From contig NZ_CP023688.1 in NCBI RefSeq assembly GCF_008704655.1, positions 8,311,001 through 8,375,000 of the forward strand: a stretch of 64,000 nt of DNA, given 5' to 3'. Made by a program: the position numbers and the translations under genes. The notes below the pieces were generated by a model. The model searched no databases and had not been told where the DNA came from. It saw only the letters and a list, made by a program, of their open reading frames with translations. Positions 42,733 to 51,802 of this stretch are shown in pieces. The DNA is from Streptomyces rimosus (GTDB lineage Bacteria > Actinomycetota > Actinomycetes > Streptomycetales > Streptomycetaceae). The number at the start of each line of letters is the position of its first letter. Position 1 is the first letter of the stretch.

Positions 42733-44645
42733 CCACGACGGCTCCCCTCTCCGAAGTGCCCACCGGGCACCGGCCGTTCCCGCCCGCCGAGCAGGCCGGG
42801 ACCCTGGTGCACCGCTTCCTGGAACAGGCCGCCGCCCACCCCGGACGGGAGGCCGTGGTCACCCCCGAGGCGCGCTGGACGTACCAGGAGACCGCCGGGC
42901 GCGCGGCCCGGATCGCCGCCTCGCTGACCGCGGCCGGGCTGCGGCCCGGCGACCGGGTCGGGCTGCTCTTCTCGCACGGCGCCGAGATGATCGCGGCGCT
43001 GCTCGGCGTACTGCACGCCGGACTGTCCTACGTACCGCTGGACGCCGCCTACCCCGAGCCGCGCCTCGCCTTCATGGCGCGGGACGCGGGCGTACGGGCT
43101 CTGGTCGCCACCGAGCAGCACCTGCCGCCGGCCCGGCAACTGGCGGACGGGCAGCCGGTGTTGGCATACGAAGAACTCGTGTCGGGCGACGCGGCGGACG
43201 CCGTGCGGGCGCACCCCGACGGAGAGGCGTACGTCCTCTACACCTCCGGCTCCACCGGGCAGCCGAAGCCGGTCGCGCAGCTGCACCGCAACGTGCTGCA
43301 CCACGCGCGGGTGTGGACCGACGGCCTGGGCATCGGCCCGCTGGACCGGCTCACCCTCCAGTCCGCCTACAGCTGGGACTCGGCGGTGCAGGACACCTTC
43401 GCCGCCCTGCTCAACGGCGCGGCCCTGTACCCCGTCGACCTCAAGTCGCTCGGCATCAGCGGCCTGCTGGAGTGGATGGCGGCCGAGGAGATCACGGTCT
43501 ACCACTCGACGCTCCCGGTGTTCCGCGCCCTCGTACGGGCCATGGAGTCGCGGGGCACCGCGCTGCCCGCCATGCGGATGCTCGCCCTCGGCGGGGACAC
43601 CCTGCACCTGGCCGACCTCGACGCCGCCCGCCGGGCCTTCGCGGCACACTGCCGGGTGGCCGGGGCGTACGGCTCGACGGAGTGCTCCTGCGCGCTGCTG
43701 CGGGTCGCCGACCGCGACTACCGGCCGCCGACCGGCGTCTTCCCGCTGGGCTTCCCGGCCGCCGAGACGCAGGTGTGGCTCCAGGACGGCGACGGGCAAC
43801 CGGTCGAGGGGCCGGGCGAGGGCGAAATCGTCGTGGCGAGCGACTACCTGGCGCCCGGCGCGGTCGCCGACGGGCGGACGTACCGTACCGGCGACCTCGC
43901 CCGGCGGCTGGCGGACGGCACCCTGCTGCTGATCGGCCGCCGCGACCACCAGGTGAAGATATCCGGAATCCGGGTGGAGACCGGAGAGGTGGAGAGCGCG
44001 CTGAAGGATCTGCCCGGGGTGCGCGAGGCCGTGGTGATGCCGTTCACCGACCGGCTCGGCGAACGGCAGCTGGCGGCGTACCTGGTGGCGGCCGACGGGG
44101 CGTGTACCGAACCGGCCGTCCTGCGGGCGGCGCTGCGCGGGGTGCTGCCCGACCACGCGGTGCCCACCGCGTACGTGCTGCTCGACGCGCTCCCGCTGAC
44201 GCCCAACCACAAGATCGACCGGGCCGCGCTGCCCGATCCGCTCGCGGCCCGGGAGACCGGACCCGCCGCCGGCGCGCGTGGTGCCGGGCCGCTGGAGCGG
44301 GCCGTGGCCGAGGCGTGGCGCGAGGTGCTCAGCACCGGCGCGGTCTCCCTGGACGACAACTTCTTCGACCTGGGCGGGACGTCCCTGCGGGTGGCCGCCG
44401 TCCACGAACGGCTCACCCGCACCGTCGCGCCCGGACTGCGGATGACCGACCTGTACCGGGCGCCGACCATCCGGAGCCTGGTGCGGCTCATCGGCAGCGG
44501 CCGGGAGGACTCCGCCGCGGCCGCCGCACGGGGCGCCCGCAGGCGCACCGCCGCCCGTGGCGGTGCCCGCCGGGCCGCGGCCCGCACGCGCCCCGCCGGT
44601 CCGCCGCCGCACCCCCAGCAACCAGCAGGAGGAACCAGTGACTGA
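42729..44645 (+). CDS. NRPS A-PCP didomain loading protein, cluster gene 5
   Basis: 638 residues. Adenylation domain about 25-510: LYTSGSTGQPKPV (A3), AYGSTE (A5), YRTGDLARR (A7), and NHKIDRAAL with the A10 Lys. PCP about 525-605 with Ser552 in FDLGGTSLRVA. A hand alignment to GrsA gives the pocket code D-S-Q-H-A-G-A-C-A(-K). The Asp235 is kept, so an amino acid is likely, but the code matches no residue I know. The C-terminal 40 residues are Arg/Ala/Pro-rich. It overlaps the PKS gene by 8 bases and is the natural donor to its KS. The unit made by genes 1-4 is the likely substrate. Confidence 0.92.
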   Translation: MTTTAPLSEVPTGHRPFPPAEQAGTLVHRFLEQAAAHPGREAVVTPEARWTYQETAGRAARIAASLTAAGLRPGDRVGLLFSHGAEMIAALLGVLHAGLSYVPLDAAYPEPRLAFMARDAGVRALVATEQHLPPARQLADGQPVLAYEELVSGDAADAVRAHPDGEAYVLYTSGSTGQPKPVAQLHRNVLHHARVWTDGLGIGPLDRLTLQSAYSWDSAVQDTFAALLNGAALYPVDLKSLGISGLLEWMAAEEITVYHSTLPVFRALVRAMESRGTALPAMRMLALGGDTLHLADLDAARRAFAAHCRVAGAYGSTECSCALLRVADRDYRPPTGVFPLGFPAAETQVWLQDGDGQPVEGPGEGEIVVASDYLAPGAVADGRTYRTGDLARRLADGTLLLIGRRDHQVKISGIRVETGEVESALKDLPGVREAVVMPFTDRLGERQLAAYLVAADGACTEPAVLRAALRGVLPDHAVPTAYVLLDALPLTPNHKIDRAALPDPLAARETGPAAGARGAGPLERAVAEAWREVLSTGAVSLDDNFFDLGGTSLRVAAVHERLTRTVAPGLRMTDLYRAPTIRSLVRLIGSGREDSAAAAARGARRRTAARGGARRAAARTRPAGPPPHPQQPAGGTSD

Positions 44646-47600
44646 CCGTCCATACGCCGACGCCGCCGCGGCGGACGGCGCCGACCTCGACGGACGGATC
44701 GCCGTCATCGGCCTGGACTGCCGGCTGCCGGGCGCCCGCGACCACCACGCGTTCTGGCGCAACCTGCTCGCGGGCACCGACCAGATCCGCGACGTGGACG
44801 AGGAGGAACTCGCCGCCGCCGGGGTCGACGCCAAGACCCTGGCCGACTCCCGCTACGTCCGCCGGGCCGCGACGGTCGAGGACGCGGACCTCTTCGACGC
44901 CTCCTTCTTCTACCTCAGCGCCCGCGAGGCCGAGCGGATGGACCCACAGCTGCGGCTGTTCCTCCAGTCCTCCTGGAAGGCGCTGGAGCACAGCGGCCAC
45001 GACTCCGAGCAGTACGACGGCCGCATCGGCGTCTTCGCGGGCGCGCTGTCCAGCACATATCTGCTGAACAACGTGCTGACCGGGGAGCAGGGCTTCAACG
45101 GTTCGCTGCCCAGGATGCGCCAGGACCTGGCCACGCTGATGGGCAACGACCCCAACTACCTGGCCACCCGGGTCTCGTACCACCTCAACCTCACCGGCCC
45201 CAGCATCTCCGTGCAGACCGCCTGCTCCACCTCGCTCGTCGCGGTGCACCAGGCGGCGCAGAGCCTGCTGGCGCAGGAGTGCGACGTGGCGCTGGCCGGC
45301 GGGGTGGCACTGCGCTTCCCGCAGGAGGCCGGATACCGCCACGAGACCGACGGGATCGCCTCGGAGACCGGCACGGTGCGGCCCTTCGACGCGGGCGCGG
45401 ACGGCACGGTCTTCGGCAACGGCGTCGGCGTGGTGGTCCTCAAACGGCTGGCGGACGCCCTCGCCGACGGTGACACCGTCTGGGCGGTGCTGCGCGGCTC
45501 GGCCATCGGCAACGACGGCGCCGACCGCGTCGGTTACACCGCGCCGGGCGTCACCGGCCAGGCCGCCGTACTGGCCGAGGCGCTGGCCGTGGCCGACGTG
45601 GACCCCGCGACCGTCGGCTACCTGGAGGCGCACGGTACGGGTACGAAGATGGGCGACCCCATCGAACTGGCCGCTGCCGCGCAGTCCTACCAGGTGGACG
45701 GCGCGCCGCCGCTGACGATCGGGTCGGTGAAGGCCAACCTCGGCCACCTGAGCACGGCCGCCGGCGTCACCTCGCTCATCAAGTGCGTGCTGATGCTGCG
45801 CCACCGCACGCTGGTGCCCACCCCGCACTTCACCGAGTGGAACCCGCAGTGCGAGGTCGCGGGCACCCGCTTCCGCGTCGGGACGGAGGTCGAGCCGTGG
45901 CAGCCGGGGGCGGAGGGTGATCCGCTGCGCTGTGCGGTCACCTCCACCGGCATGGGCGGCACCACCGCGCACGTCGTCCTGGAGGAAGCTCCGGCGCCCG
46001 CCCCGGCGGTACGCCCCGCCGACCCCGTCGTACTGCTGCCGGTCTCGGCCAAGTCCCCGGCCGCGCTGGAGACCGCCCGCCAGGAACTGGCGGACCACCT
46101 GGAGGCCACGGCACCCGGCGAGGACGCGTCCGAAGCGCTGGGCGACACCGCCCTGGAGGACGCCGCCTACACGCTGGCCACCGCCCGCCGCACCTTCAAC
46201 TACCGCGCCGTACTGACCGTCCCGGACCGCGAGACGGCCGTACGCGCGCTCCGCAGCGGCGATCCGCGCTTCACCCACCAGGACTCCGGACAGCCCGCCG
46301 ACCGGCCCGTGGTGCTGCTCTTCCCCGGCCAGGGTGCCCAGCACCCCGGCATGGGCCAGGGCTGGTACCAGCACCTGCCGGTGTTCCGCGAGGTACTGGA
46401 CGAGTGCGCCGGACTCCTGGAACCGCACCTGGGCCTGGACCTGCGGGACGCCCTCTACCCGCGGCTGCGCGAGTACACCGGCACCCCGCACGACCTCAAC
46501 CGCACCCGGCTGACCCAGCCCGCGCTGTTCGTGGTGGAGTACGCGCTGGCCCGGCAGTGGATGGCCTGGGGTGTGCGCCCGGCCGCGCTCATCGGGCACA
46601 GCGTCGGCGAGTACGTGGCCGCCACCCTCGCCGGGGTCTTCCGGCTCCCCGACGCCCTGCGGGTGATCGCCGAGCGCGGCCGGCTGGTGGACGAGCTGCC
46701 CGGCGGGGTGATGGCGGCGGTCATGCTGCCGCCCGCCGAACTGGCCCCGTACCTCGAAGAGGACGGCGAGGTCGCGCTCGCCGCGGTCAACGAACCCGCG
46801 GTGTGCACCGTGGCCGGGCCCAAGGACGCGGTCCGCGCGCTCACCACCCGGCTCGCCGCCGACGGCGTCGCCCACCGGAAGGTCGTCACCTCGCACGCCT
46901 TCCACTCGGCCATGATGGACCCGGCCGTCGGCCCGCTCACCGAGCTGCTGCGCGAGGTCCCGCTGCACCGCCCCGAGGTCCCGTTCCTGTCCAACCGGAC
47001 CGGCACCTGGATCACCGACGAGGAGGCCACCGACCCCGCGTACTGGGGGCGTCACCTGCGCGAGACCGTACGGTTCGCGGACGACGTGGCCACCGTGCTC
47101 GACGGCGAGCCCCCGGTCTTCCTGGAGGTGGGTCCCGGCCAGACGCTCGCCACCTTCACCCGGCGGCACCCGGACCGGGAGACCGGCGTACCGGTCGTCA
47201 CCTCCGCCGCCCGCGGCCGGGACGCCGGCGCCGACCTGACCGCGGTGACCGCCGCGCTCGGCCGGCTGTGGGCGGCCGGCCTGCCGGTGGACTGGCAGGG
47301 CTACTACGCGGGCCGCGGGCGCCGCCGGGTACCGCTGCCGACGTACCCCTTCGAAGGCACCCGCTACTGGGTCGAACCCGGCACCGGGACGCTGACCGGC
47401 GCGGGCGGCGGCTCCGGCGACGGCGTGCGCAAACTCCCCCTGGACGAGTGGTTCTCCGCCCCGGTCTGGCGCCAGGCCGTCGGCACCCTCGACGCGCCCG
47501 CCGAGCCGGTCGCCGACCCCGTGCTGCTCTTCGCCGACGAGCAGGGCACCGCGGCCCGGCTCGCCGCGCACGCCTGCGCGGGGGAGGTGCTGACCGTACG

Positions 47601-49413
47601 GGCCGGTACGGCGTACGGGCGGGACGGCGACACCTGGACGCTGCGGCCGGACTCCGAGGAGGACCACGCCCGCCTCATCGCCGACCTGCTGGCCGAGGAG
47701 CGGCTGCCGGACCGCGTCCTGCACGCCTGGTCCACCGCCCCGCTGCCCGCCGAACGCGGCCGGGAGCGCTTCGAGACCGCCCAGCGGCACGGCCTCTACA
47801 GCCTGATCGCCCTGGTCAAGGCGCTCAGCGAACACGGCGTCACCAAGCCGCTGCAGCTTGACCTGATCAGCGCGGGCGCCTACGCCGTCAGCCCGGCCGA
47901 ACCGGAACCGGCGGCCGAACTGGTGCCGCTCGCCGTCGCCGCCCGGGTCATCGGCCAGGAGCACGGCAACATCGGCTCCCGGCACTTCGACCTGCCGGCC
48001 GCCGTGGACGAGCGCTCGCTGCGCACGCTCGCCGCCGAACTCGCCGGGCAGCGCCGCCCCGAGGTCGCCACCACGCTGCGCGGCGCCACCCGCTGGATCG
48101 CCGACCTGGAGCCGGTACGCGCCGACTGGACCGCCAAGGCCGCCTCCCGGCTGCGCGAGGACGGCGTCTACCTCATCACCGGCGGCCTCGGCGAGATCGG
48201 CGCCACGATCGCGAAGTGGCTGCGCCGCGAGTGCCCGGGCGTCCGGCTGGCGCTGCTCACCCGCGACCCGCTGCCCGACCGCGCGGAGTGGGACGCCTGG
48301 CTGGACGCGCACGACGAGGACGACGGGACCTCGCTGCGCATCCAGCGGCTGCGGGCCCTGGAGGACGGCGGCGGCGAACCTCTCCTCGTACACGCCGACG
48401 TGGCCGACGAGGACGCGCTGCGTGCCGCGGTGGACCAGGTCACCGCGCACTTCGGCGCGCTGCACGGGGTCGTGCACGCGGCCGGGTTGCCCAGCGAGCA
48501 GTGGGACCGGGCCATCACCGCGGCCAGCGCCGAGCAGTGCGAGTGGCATTTCGTGCCCAAGGCGCACGGCCAGATCGCGCTGGAGAAGGTGCTGTCCGGC
48601 CACGACGTGGACTTCGTGCTGCTGCTCTCCTCGCTGGCCGGTGTGCTCGGCGGGCTGCGGCTGCTCGGCTACGGCGCCGCCAACCACTTCATGGACGCCG
48701 CCGCCGAGCGGGCCAACCGCGGCCTGGACCGTACGGTGTGGATCAGCGCGGCGTGGGACGTGTGGCAGCACCACCAGGACGAGAAGCGGGCGATCTCCGC
48801 GATCGGCCGCAGCATGGACGACAAGGCGATCCAGCCGGAAGAGGGCCTGGAGGCGATCCGCCGCCTGCTGACACTGCGCGATGTCTCCCATGTCGCCGTG
48901 TCCACCTGGGACATCGGGCACCGGCTCGACCAGTGGGTGCGCGACGAGCGGATCGCCCGGCCGACGGCGGGTGCCGCCGCGGCCGTGGCCGACGCCGAAG
49001 GGCAGGAGGCGGCGGACGACCTCGTCGGGCAGGTGGCGCGGCTGGTGCGCGGCGCGCTCGGCGCCGAGGACATGCCGCTGGACGGGGACATCTTCGAGTT
49101 CGGCGGCGACTCGCTGCTGATCGTGCGGCTGCTGTCGGACCTGCGGGACCAGTTCTCGGTGGAGGTGCCGCTGGCCGACGTGCTCGGCGAGCCGACGCCC
49201 GCCGCGCTGGCCAGGCTCGTACAGGAGCGGCTGGACGCGCGGACGGAGGCCGGTACGGGGGCGGCCGACGCGTCTGCCGGGGACACCGGCGACGACATCG
49301 GCGCGCTGGCCGCGCAGCTGGCCGCACTCGACCCGTACGACATCGAACGCCTGCTGGCCGAGGTGCGGCAGGACGGCCCGACCGGCCAGGACCGGCAGGA
49401 ACAGGAGCGCTGA
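44638..49413 (+). CDS. Modular type I PKS, KS-AT-KR-ACP, cluster gene 6
   Basis: 1591 residues from GTG 44638 (SD CAGGAGGAA). KS about 18-445: Cys196 in TACSTS, EAHGTGTKMGD, KANLGHLSTAAG. AT about 560-860: Ser655 in GHSVGE and AFHSAMMDP, a malonyl-CoA type. KR about 1170-1360: LITGGLGEIG, with Ser and Tyr in LLLSSLAG and GYGAANHF. There is no DH or ER. ACP about 1460-1540, Ser1492 in FEFGGDSLL. A Gln/Asp-rich tail follows. It adds one C2 unit and reduces the ketone to a hydroxyl. No docking domain or thioesterase is seen. Confidence 0.95.
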   Translation: MTDRPYADAAAADGADLDGRIAVIGLDCRLPGARDHHAFWRNLLAGTDQIRDVDEEELAAAGVDAKTLADSRYVRRAATVEDADLFDASFFYLSAREAERMDPQLRLFLQSSWKALEHSGHDSEQYDGRIGVFAGALSSTYLLNNVLTGEQGFNGSLPRMRQDLATLMGNDPNYLATRVSYHLNLTGPSISVQTACSTSLVAVHQAAQSLLAQECDVALAGGVALRFPQEAGYRHETDGIASETGTVRPFDAGADGTVFGNGVGVVVLKRLADALADGDTVWAVLRGSAIGNDGADRVGYTAPGVTGQAAVLAEALAVADVDPATVGYLEAHGTGTKMGDPIELAAAAQSYQVDGAPPLTIGSVKANLGHLSTAAGVTSLIKCVLMLRHRTLVPTPHFTEWNPQCEVAGTRFRVGTEVEPWQPGAEGDPLRCAVTSTGMGGTTAHVVLEEAPAPAPAVRPADPVVLLPVSAKSPAALETARQELADHLEATAPGEDASEALGDTALEDAAYTLATARRTFNYRAVLTVPDRETAVRALRSGDPRFTHQDSGQPADRPVVLLFPGQGAQHPGMGQGWYQHLPVFREVLDECAGLLEPHLGLDLRDALYPRLREYTGTPHDLNRTRLTQPALFVVEYALARQWMAWGVRPAALIGHSVGEYVAATLAGVFRLPDALRVIAERGRLVDELPGGVMAAVMLPPAELAPYLEEDGEVALAAVNEPAVCTVAGPKDAVRALTTRLAADGVAHRKVVTSHAFHSAMMDPAVGPLTELLREVPLHRPEVPFLSNRTGTWITDEEATDPAYWGRHLRETVRFADDVATVLDGEPPVFLEVGPGQTLATFTRRHPDRETGVPVVTSAARGRDAGADLTAVTAALGRLWAAGLPVDWQGYYAGRGRRRVPLPTYPFEGTRYWVEPGTGTLTGAGGGSGDGVRKLPLDEWFSAPVWRQAVGTLDAPAEPVADPVLLFADEQGTAARLAAHACAGEVLTVRAGTAYGRDGDTWTLRPDSEEDHARLIADLLAEERLPDRVLHAWSTAPLPAERGRERFETAQRHGLYSLIALVKALSEHGVTKPLQLDLISAGAYAVSPAEPEPAAELVPLAVAARVIGQEHGNIGSRHFDLPAAVDERSLRTLAAELAGQRRPEVATTLRGATRWIADLEPVRADWTAKAASRLREDGVYLITGGLGEIGATIAKWLRRECPGVRLALLTRDPLPDRAEWDAWLDAHDEDDGTSLRIQRLRALEDGGGEPLLVHADVADEDALRAAVDQVTAHFGALHGVVHAAGLPSEQWDRAITAASAEQCEWHFVPKAHGQIALEKVLSGHDVDFVLLLSSLAGVLGGLRLLGYGAANHFMDAAAERANRGLDRTVWISAAWDVWQHHQDEKRAISAIGRSMDDKAIQPEEGLEAIRRLLTLRDVSHVAVSTWDIGHRLDQWVRDERIARPTAGAAAAVADAEGQEAADDLVGQVARLVRGALGAEDMPLDGDIFEFGGDSLLIVRLLSDLRDQFSVEVPLADVLGEPTPAALARLVQERLDARTEAGTGAADASAGDTGDDIGALAAQLAALDPYDIERLLAEVRQDGPTGQDRQEQER

Positions 49414-49415
49414 CC

Positions 49416-50447
49416 GTGGACTTCAGTCTGATCTTCTTCTCCGGGGACGAGAAGAACAAATACCGCTTCGTGCTCGACGCGGCCCGCTACGCGGACGAGA
49501 ACGGCTTCACCGCCATCTGGACCCCGGAGCGGCACTTCCACCGTTTCGGCGGCCTCTACCCCAACCCCTCCGTCCTCGGCGCGGGCCTGGCGATGCACAC
49601 CCAGCGCCTCCAGATCCGGGCCGGCAGCGTCATCCTCCCGCTGCACAGCCCGATCCGGGTCGCCGAGGAGTGGGCCGTCGTCGACAACCTCTCCCGCGGA
49701 CGCGCCGGCATCGCCCTGGCCACCGGCTTCAGCCCGCTGGACTTCGCCATCCGGCCGGAGGGCTGGTCCGACCGCAGGCAGCGCACCTTCGACGCGGTGG
49801 GCACCATCCGCGAACTGTGGGAGGGCGCGCCGGTCTACGTCCAGGACGGCCTGGGCAACCACGTCGAGGTGGAGCTGCACCCGCAGCCCGTGCAGCCCGA
49901 ACTGCCCATCTGGCTGACCTGCACCAAGAGCGTGGAGACGTTCGAGACGGCCGGACGGCTCGGCTGCAACGTGCTGACCGCGCTGATCGACATGACCAAC
50001 GAGGAGCTGGAGGAGAAGCTCGCGGTCTACTACAAGACCCTGGAGGAGTACGGGCACGACCCGGACAGCACCACGGTCACGCTGATGCTGCACACCTTCA
50101 TCGGCACCGACCTGGACGAGGTCAGGGAGACCGTCTGGCCGCCGTTCAGCGACTATCTGCGCTCCTTCTTCACCGTCATCGACTCGCAGAAGAAGAACCT
50201 GGCGCCGGGCGCCGGCGTCCGCGACATCTCGGCCGACGACCAGGACGAACTGATCAAGTTCGCCTTCGACAAGTACTTCGAGAAGGGTGCGCTGCTCGGC
50301 ACCCCGGACTCCTGCGCCGCGGTGGTCGACCGCTTCCAGGGCATGGGCGTCAACGAGATCGCCTGCCTGATCGACTTCGGCGTCGACGAGGACCTCGTCG
50401 TGCAGAGCCTGAGCTACCTCAACGAACTCCGGAGGCGCTACGCATGA
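49416..50447 (+). CDS. Free-standing luciferase-like monooxygenase of the NRPS/PKS type, cluster gene 7
   Basis: 343 residues from GTG 49416, three bases after the PKS stop. TIM-barrel of the bacterial luciferase family: FTAIWTPERHFHRFGGLYPN, RLQIRAGSVILPLHSPIRVAEEW, RAGIALATGFSPLDFAIRPEGW and LPIWLTCTKSVETFETAGRLG. This matches the natural-product luciferase-like monooxygenase domain (TIGR04020), which is usually embedded in a PKS or NRPS and uses FMNH2 to hydroxylate or insert oxygen on a carrier-bound chain. Here it is a separate protein placed next to the ACP of gene 6, so it probably acts on the PKS product. Confidence 0.9.
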   Translation: MDFSLIFFSGDEKNKYRFVLDAARYADENGFTAIWTPERHFHRFGGLYPNPSVLGAGLAMHTQRLQIRAGSVILPLHSPIRVAEEWAVVDNLSRGRAGIALATGFSPLDFAIRPEGWSDRRQRTFDAVGTIRELWEGAPVYVQDGLGNHVEVELHPQPVQPELPIWLTCTKSVETFETAGRLGCNVLTALIDMTNEELEEKLAVYYKTLEEYGHDPDSTTVTLMLHTFIGTDLDEVRETVWPPFSDYLRSFFTVIDSQKKNLAPGAGVRDISADDQDELIKFAFDKYFEKGALLGTPDSCAAVVDRFQGMGVNEIACLIDFGVDEDLVVQSLSYLNELRRRYA

Positions 50448-51802
50448 CCGCCGCCCCCTGCCGGGCCGACCTCGTCGCCCGGCTCACCGGCCTCACCCCC
50501 GGCCAGCGTGCGCGCCTGCGCGGACGGATTCCCCAAGTGCTCGCCGAACAGCGGAGGCTGACCCCGGGGCAGCGCCGCCTCTGGCTGACCCAGCAGCGGC
50601 TGCCCGGCCACCCGGTGGACGTGGTCTGCCAGGCCGTGCACCTCACCGGCGGTCCGGTGGACCTCGACCTGCTCGCCGAGCGGGTACGCGGCTTCGCGGC
50701 CCGGCACGAGGCGCTGCGTACCACCTTCGAGGACGGCGGCTCGGGCCTCCGCCCGGTGGTGCACGAGGAACTGCCGCCCCTCCTGGCCCGTACCCGCTGC
50801 GCCGACGCCGACGCGGCACACCGGCTCGCCCGGGAACTGGCCGCCGAGCCGTTCGACCTGGCGGCCGGGCCCCTGCTGCGGGTCACCCTCGCCGAAGGGC
50901 CCGCGCCCGACGAGGCGTGGCTGCTGGTCGTGGTGCACAACCTCGTCTTCGACGCGTGGTCCTTCGAACTGCTGCTGGACGAACTGGCCCGGCCCGCCGA
51001 CACCGAGCCCGCCGCCGCGCCCGCCTTCAGCGACTACGCCCGCGAGCTGCGCCAGTGGCTCGGCAGCCCGGCGGGCCAGGAAGCGGCCGCGTACTGGGCC
51101 GGTGAGGTGGCCGACGCGCCGCCGCCGCTGCCCACCGACCGGCCCCGCCCCGCCGACGGCACCTCGCGCAAGGGCGGCCGGGTGGACTTCACCGTGTCCC
51201 GGGCCGTCACCGAGGGAATCGCCGCGGCGGCACAGCACGAGGCGGCCACCGCGTACGCCGGATGGCTGGCCGTGGCCTGGGCCGCGCTGGCCGAGTTCGG
51301 CGGACGGCAGGACGTGCTGCTCGGCACGTTCACCGCGGGCCGGGACCGGCCCGGCACCGCCGAGGTGGCCGGCTACCTGCTCAATGTCCTGCCCGTACGG
51401 CTGCGGGACGCGGGCGACGGCTCGCACGCCGCCCGCGTCCGGGCCGTCCGCACGGCGACCCGGGCCGGACTCCGGCACGCCGCGTACCCGGGCGAACTGG
51501 TCGCCGCGGAGGTACGGCCCGCCCGGGTGCCGGGCGACCACCCCCTCCTCGACGCCGTCTTCGTCTTCGACAACCTCGGCGAGGGCGGCCGGGAGATCCA
51601 GGGCGCCCGCGCGGACACCGCCGACCTCGACAAGGGCACCGCCCGCTACGACCTGACACTGGCCGTCTACCCCGGACCGGACGGCACCGAGGGCTGGTTC
51701 GAGTACGACAGCGAGCTGTACGACGAGGCCACCGTGCGCCGCCTCGCCGAGCGGTTCACGGCCCTGGCCGGGGCGGCGGCCGGTGCGGGAGGCCGGGCAT
51801 GA
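50444..51802 (+). CDS. Free-standing condensation-domain-like protein with degenerate active site, cluster gene 8
   Basis: 452 residues with the complete NRPS condensation fold: LTPGQRRLWLTQQ (C1), RHEALRTTF (C2), the active-site region VVHNLVFDAWS (C3), YWAGEVADAP (C4), GTFTAGRDRP (C5), DHPLLDAVFVFDN (C6). In C3 the consensus HHxxxDG is His165-Asn166-x3-Asp-Ala: the second, catalytic His is Asn. The protein is therefore unlikely to form amides in the usual way. It may recruit a partner, act as a noncatalytic scaffold, or use another mechanism. It is coupled to gene 7 and gene 9. Confidence 0.88.
   Translation: MTAAPCRADLVARLTGLTPGQRARLRGRIPQVLAEQRRLTPGQRRLWLTQQRLPGHPVDVVCQAVHLTGGPVDLDLLAERVRGFAARHEALRTTFEDGGSGLRPVVHEELPPLLARTRCADADAAHRLARELAAEPFDLAAGPLLRVTLAEGPAPDEAWLLVVVHNLVFDAWSFELLLDELARPADTEPAAAPAFSDYARELRQWLGSPAGQEAAAYWAGEVADAPPPLPTDRPRPADGTSRKGGRVDFTVSRAVTEGIAAAAQHEAATAYAGWLAVAWAALAEFGGRQDVLLGTFTAGRDRPGTAEVAGYLLNVLPVRLRDAGDGSHAARVRAVRTATRAGLRHAAYPGELVAAEVRPARVPGDHPLLDAVFVFDNLGEGGREIQGARADTADLDKGTARYDLTLAVYPGPDGTEGWFEYDSELYDEATVRRLAERFTALAGAAAGAGGRA

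Noticed and set aside
44488..48921. A 1477-codon open frame on the minus strand across the PKS gene
   Set aside because: High GC leaves long antisense frames without stops. Its composition (Gly/Arg/Val-rich, no domains) is that of a shadow, and the plus frame holds clear KS, AT and KR motifs.
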